Assembly: GCA_026008535.1 (NCBI GenBank)
Contig: BRKX01000014.1
Span: 5,641,001-5,705,000, forward strand
Origin: Perilla frutescens
Taxonomy: Eukaryota > Streptophyta > Magnoliopsida > Lamiales > Lamiaceae
Direction of reading: 5' to 3'
DNA: 64,000 nt
Positions within the stretch are counted from its first letter, which is position 1. Every line of letters begins with the position of its first letter. The notes below the pieces were generated by a model, which searched no databases, was not told the DNA's origin, and saw only the letters and a program-made list of their open reading frames with translations. Made by a program: the position numbers and the translations under genes. Positions 59,093 through 64,000 of this stretch are shown here, one piece after another.

Positions 59093-61254
59093 TCTACAAA
59101 TCTGTAGGCATGCAGGGTCATTTTCAAAATATTATTAAAATGTTCTCAAATATATGTTATATTTTACTTGAACCATTGTCTGACGTCCACATCATGCCTC
59201 GACATCACAGATACATATTATGTGTATTTATTACTTTATGAAAAGCTCGAGATGAGAAACTTAACAAGTACAAATATATATATTTTATCTCTATATATAT
59301 TTAAAGGGAAAGAAATGTTTACGAAATAAATTTATTTCAAAATATATAATGGTTTAAATCTTCATGAGAACATTAACATAGATGAACCAATAAGTAGATA
59401 GTATGCTTTTAAGTTCTTACCCATTAGTGCGAACTTTAAGATGATTTGATAACTCTATTTTGCTTACAGATGATAAGAACTAGACCCTCTTAAGTGTTTT
59501 GCGATGGATGGCAAGAACTTAGTGAAGCTCTATCACTACGTTTCATGATTTATAATACCGCTGATAAAACATCTCGACGTCCAAGCCTTACAAACAAAAT
59601 CTTGAACACCACTTAGAGAAACATATTTTGCAAATTATGAGCAAGTGATTAGAAGTTAAAGGGATACTAGAAGACGTGAATGACTATGAAGCTACAATCT
59701 TTTAGATCGTTACTAGTGAGACGAATACGCACACTGAGTGAAGAAAATGTTTAAGGAACAAGTGAAAGTAAATCCAAAAATCAGGAAGCTCGAGATTAAC
59801 TACCCAAATTTCTCGAAGAATCTTTTCATTTATTAGATGAATATCATGGTATACCATCGACACTCTTATATTATATGGCTATATCAGTAACTAACCATTT
59901 AATCTGAAGTGGAGAAAATTCAAAAAAGGACTCAAGATCATGAATATTTAACTCAATTTGACTGTAGAGGTGCATGCGAACCGGTGAAGAAAAAAAACAG
60001 CACGAGTGAAGGAATAAAAAGAGAATAGTTTAGGCAAACCAAATAAGATAGAGAAGTATGAAGTCACGTGGCTGAAAAGAAGAAACCGTTATGTCATGTA
60101 TGTGGAAAAAGAATACAAGGGATTTTGTCTTTAAGGAAAGAATGCATGTTCCAAATGCAAGAATCCAGATCGCTATATCCAAAATTAACCAAAAGACGAG
60201 TGTGAGCAAGTTAACAACCAAGATAATAATCTTAAAATGAATGGTTAAAGGACTAGTTGAGACCAAGATGAACCTAGAGGCTACTAGCACGTTAAAGATG
60301 GAGAAAACACCAATATGAGAAGTCAACGAGAGAAACTATTGTGTAAATTTTTGCAACAAGATGCGTAAGGAAAAGTGGTTGCTACCAATGTGAGCAAATG
60401 AGTCACTTCGTATTCTATTGTCCAAGTACAAGGAAATTAGAAAGACAATCAGGTATACCAACAAGTATCTCAAGAGCTGGGAAACATGACAAGTATGATG
60501 AATTTAATTTATACATAAATTTATGCACTATTCTTTATCACCCAAAAAGAGTTAATATAGTAACCAACGTTTTGAATCAAAGGATCAGATTAGTGCTTGG
60601 GTATACACTCAGTAAGAAAAACTCATTAAAAAGTTTGTACGAATGAACACAAAGACTTTGTTTCAACAAGAACTTATAGAGGCACGAATCGCTACGATAA
60701 TGGTTAGGTCGAAAGAATTGATCTTTTTCATACAGGAAAATAAAGGATGAGAATATATTTTATGCTATAGATTATTCTAGAAGAAGAAAGAGGCTCAAGA
60801 TGTATAGTAGAAATATGCTAATAAGAGATAGATTGAAATACAATTTCATGTAGAAATGTGAATCTATATGAAAGATCAACCGAGGTTCCTTCAACATGAA
60901 TGTTGCGCCAACAAAGAGGATTGTAAAAATAAAATGCTTGAAGAAATTATTTTATTGAAAGATATCATGCTGTCAAAGATTCTCATTTGAAGGCATTGCA
61001 AATTGGAGGAACGAAGTTTCAACATATGTACCAGGGTTACAAAACTATATCTTCTACTTACGTCAAGACATGAATGAGTAGTTGAAAACTTTATAAAAGT
61101 AAAGGAAGTATCATCCCTCGAGATGAAGAAATCCAAGAATGTTTCAAGGGCTACCTTTTGCTAGTAAAAGTCATAGGAGCCAATATGGGTAATAATATTT
61201 GCTGACCTTTCAAAAGTTCGATACAAAATAATTTTCGAGGACAAATTTTTTTTT
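59093..61254 (+). pseudogene. Remnant gag interior of the Gypsy-type element
   Basis: The interior is only 2.2 kb. Most is too decayed to read, but zinc-knuckle traces are visible. At about 60085 there is CHVCGKR and, after a frame change, CSKCKNPDRYIQN, with the expected His and last Cys lost. At about 60382, CYQCEQMSHFVFYC has a complete CX2CX4HX4C. No protease, RT, RNase H or integrase motif is found, so this is a deletion derivative of an autonomous Gypsy element. Confidence 0.6.
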
Positions 61255-61267
61255 AAGGGGGTGAGGA
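61255..61267 (+). other. Polypurine tract of the Gypsy-type element
   Basis: AAGGGGGTGAGGA immediately before TGTAACACCCC of the 3' LTR. Confidence 0.88.
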
Positions 61268-64000
61268 TGTAACACCCCAGATATTTATTATACTAGACAT
61301 ATTATAAGTTAATAATTCAAGAAAAATCAAATCTGGATATATATATTACATTAAAAACTTTAGACTTATTATTGAAAGCCCAAATTTAAGATGTGGCATG
61401 TTATACAACCACCACCTCATAAATATATGTGTCAATCATTACTTTGTTTTGATCTTAATTTCTTTCTTAATCTTCACCCATTTCTCTCTCTATCTCAATT
61501 CTTTAATTTTTCATTCTATCATCCATAAAATCCAGTCGGTGATAGAAGTTGTAGTCGGTTCTGGTTCTTTTCTTCGACGAAGCTTGACATCAAATTAAAG
61601 CACTTGTGGTAATCTTCTTTTCTTCGCCATCAATTTCAATTATGTGGTAGTTTAGCCTTTGAAATCCAGTTGAAACCAAGTATTTGGTTGTAAATAAATT
61701 CTGGAAATAAATGATGTTGGTGTTGTCTTCAATCTTAAATTCTAGTTTCAAGGATGCTCTAAAATATTTTTAATGATTTGAATATATAATTTTGTATTCG
61801 AACATATCAAATTCCATTTAAAAATTAAAGAAATCAAATTTCGTAAAGAAAGTATGTTTAGAAGGCAACATCTTGAGTTTTAAAGTTTAACTTTAAAATT
61901 CTTATTTTGATTGATTATTTTTATGAATAAAATATTAAATAGATTTTGGTTAATGAGATTGATTTTAAAAGAATTTGGTAAGGTGAAGACATTTGGATTT
62001 GAGAAATAAATTGTGAAGGAAATCGAACTGAGAGTTTCTTTCTTTTCAATTTTGAAATAAGTTGTGGTTCTTAATGTTATATTGGAATTGTTTTAAATTT
62101 GTTTAAAATATTAAAATTATTGTGGAAAGTCAGAAAATATGTGCATGTGTGGGTAGCCTTTTTGTTGGTCCCGGTGCGAGTATAGGTCAGTTTAGAGGAG
62201 GGGCTAATAAACTAACACAAAAACTTTAAACTGATTATGGAATATATAGAGCCCTGACTCGCTTTAGACAATTTTATCTGTGCACTGATCAGTTGAGTAA
62301 GAGAGAGCTTTGACAAGAGCTTAGCTGCTGAGCTGATTAGTTAAGACTGATAGCTTGAAGACTTAGCTTGTCAGTGCAGCTTGTGTGGTTATAGTGTGTA
62401 GTTTAGAAACATGCAAAGACTTAGAACATAAAGTACAACACACACAAGATTTATAGAGGTTCGAAGCTTCCTGCTTCTACGTCCTCTCTTCCTTCCGCAG
62501 AAGGGCAATCCACTATGTAAATGTAAAGTTTCTTTATTACAGATACACAGTGAAGAATTCTGTTGGACCTGAAAATGGCACTCTTCAAACTAAGCACGGC
62601 CTCCTTTCCAACTGTTGTTGTCCCAGAAGAATAGACCCATCAGTACGCTTCTCCTCAGCCAGTTTCTGGGTCGAGAGCTCACACTTACTGGTCCTAACTG
62701 CTCGCTGAGACTTTAGGTGCTATTGCTCGTCTTTAAAATATTTTAGATCTCTCTCGATCTTCAAGAAGAACGTCTTGAATCTGTTATCAACCTGGAGTGC
62801 TCCTTTAACTTTTGCTCTTACTGGAATTCTGCTTCAGCTAGCTGGCTTGCTTGGAACTTGAAGCACGCCTTCTCAGTTGAGACTTTTCGCACTTAAGAGA
62901 TTTAAGCTTTGAGCTGTGGGGGGAGAAAGAAAAGCTCGTTAATTCTGCAAAATAGCAAGAGTTAGCTTTGTGCGTGTAAAGTCTTATGTTTGAATGAGAT
63001 TTACTCTCTTTTATAGATGATTGATCTTGGTGACCGTTGAGATTGGTAGATTAGCTGATTCCACCAGCGACAGTTTAATGCTTGTAGTCATTGAAGCATG
63101 AATGAACTTAGCCGTTGAATTTAATGATCTCTGCTCCAAGATTGTCAGGATCTTCCTGCGATGGCTTGTCAGGATTCTCTAATAACTGCTTGTCAGAGAG
63201 CAGTTATTATGGCCATCAGTTCTGGACTTCAACTGATTGGATCTCAGCTATCTCGGCTCTTAGCTCTGAGATTGTCCAGTTGGCAGTTCCTCAGCTGCCT
63301 TATGCTTCAGTCCTAGAGTACCTTGTATCAGCTCCCTTAGCTTTTATCAGCTGGGCTTTTAGAGCTTTCAGCTCTAGTCTCCACTAGGCTTCCAGTCGAG
63401 CTTTCTTCTCCCAACTGACTGATCTCGGTTAGTTCAGTTTGGTCTTGAGCTTTCAAGCTGACTCTTTCCTCATCAGTCTCTCTTGGCTATCAGCTGGACT
63501 GATGGCTAACTCATCTGTTGGCATTTTCCAATCTCTTCCTATAGTAGCTTCCTTTGAGCTTTGAAGAGTGGATCTTTAACTGGTCCGGATGCAATATCCT
63601 TTTAATTTGATTGACCATGCTTTAAGGCGATTATTTTTTTCAGTTCAGCTGAGCTGAGATTTGAAGTCTTATTTAGTCATTGCTTCAACTTCCAGTGTGA
63701 ATAACCTGTAGTTTTTCAAATAACTTTTCCATATGTTTTGACATTTCATCAAAACCATTAGTTGGGTCATCTTAATCATTTTTCCCAACACTTTTGATAG
63801 ACGGATTTGATTATGGACTTATATGTAATTTCAAATGTTTCACTTGAAATCTAAAGATTATCAAATTCTTCTATATTATCCCTATAATTGCAATCAGATT
63901 CATTTCATGAATTTACTATCATTAAAGGTCTAGTAATTTTTTTTCCAACTAATACAGAAGTTTGATTCATTCTTATTCCTAGGGCATTGTAATTTTACAA
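61268..64000 (+). repeat. 3' LTR of the Gypsy-type element, interrupted by a solo LTR and cut by the window end
   Basis: It starts TGTAACACCCCAG. After the solo LTR (62163-63790) the LTR sequence resumes at 63796 and follows the 5' LTR from 55108 (gataaaggg / gatagacgg) to the end of the window. Confidence 0.88.
62163..63790. mobile_element. Solo LTR (1,628 bp) inserted in the 3' LTR
   Basis: It begins TGTTGGTCCC, ends TTCCCAACA, and is flanked by the 5-bp repeat CTTTT (62158-62162 and 63791-63795). The empty site agc-CTTTT-gat is present at 55099-55107 in the 5' LTR. No PBS, PPT or gene lies inside. The parent family and the strand are unknown, though TGTTGG/CCAACA ends fit Copia elements. 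Confidence 0.92.

Larger units (their letters stand above)
54267..64000 (+). mobile_element. Gypsy-type, non-autonomous LTR retrotransposon with long LTRs (runs off the window)
   Basis: A 5' LTR of about 2.1 kb (54267-59074, enlarged by a mariner insertion), PBS, a short 2.2-kb interior, PPT, and a 3' LTR (61268 onwards) with a solo-LTR insertion. The LTR begins TGTAACACCCC in the 3' copy and ends GGGGTGTTATA in the 5' copy. The 5' LTR has lost or diverged in its first 60 or so bases. The interior lacks any pol gene, so it depended on a partner. Its TTCGAGGACAAATTT and AAGGGGGTGAGGA edge, and the terminal TGTAACACCCC, are typical of Gypsy elements of the Tekay/Del type. Confidence 0.8.

Noticed and set aside
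60398..60646. Independent small zinc-finger gene
   Set aside because: The CCHC knuckle lies between the PBS and PPT of a Gypsy-type element, so it is a gag remnant.

Overview
The window is plant nuclear DNA from a eudicot. It is AT-rich, its genes have GT-AG introns, and most of it is layered transposable elements. The only two intact protein-coding genes have clear plant identities. The species cannot be fixed from the sequence alone.

Layout. 1-4666: a solo Copia LTR (603-2066, TSD TTATC), then the decayed 3' half of a CACTA (En/Spm) transposon. 6275-7300: a foldback MITE carrying a nested Mutator-like MITE with a 9-bp TSD. 7590-9354: an intact seven-exon aleurain-like vacuolar cysteine protease. 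10947-11056: a SINE with 17-bp TSDs. 11321-15002: two PIF/Harbinger elements of one family, almost touching. 16361-22207: a four-exon gene for a conserved plant protein of unknown function, with a 5-kb first intron that hosts a MITE. 22584-23396: a hAT MITE with an 8-bp TSD. 25358-25574: a second SINE.

25957-34672: a dead Ty1/Copia element of the Sirevirus type on the minus strand, with an envelope-like ORF after pol. 34673-38862: AT-rich tandem repeats. 38863-43584: three related Mutator-like MITEs, two of them in inverted orientation around a hAT MITE. 43696-44025: a tandem duplication. 46230-52885: two Copia LTRs of the same family as the solo LTR at 603, and a decayed minus-strand Copia polyprotein. 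54267-64000 (running off the end): a large, degenerate Gypsy-type LTR element. Its 5' LTR holds a mariner-like transposon and its 3' LTR holds a solo LTR, so each LTR preserves the empty site of the insertion in the other.

The two cellular genes show no sign of working together. Most of the informative biology is in the transposon nesting, where duplicated target sites can be read directly. No wholly new biochemical system was found. The strongest unexplained structures are the inverted pair of Mutator-like MITEs with internal TAGCAT motif arrays, the non-autonomous Gypsy-type element, and two short unassigned coding-like stretches (23690-23887 and 45603-46133, both minus strand).
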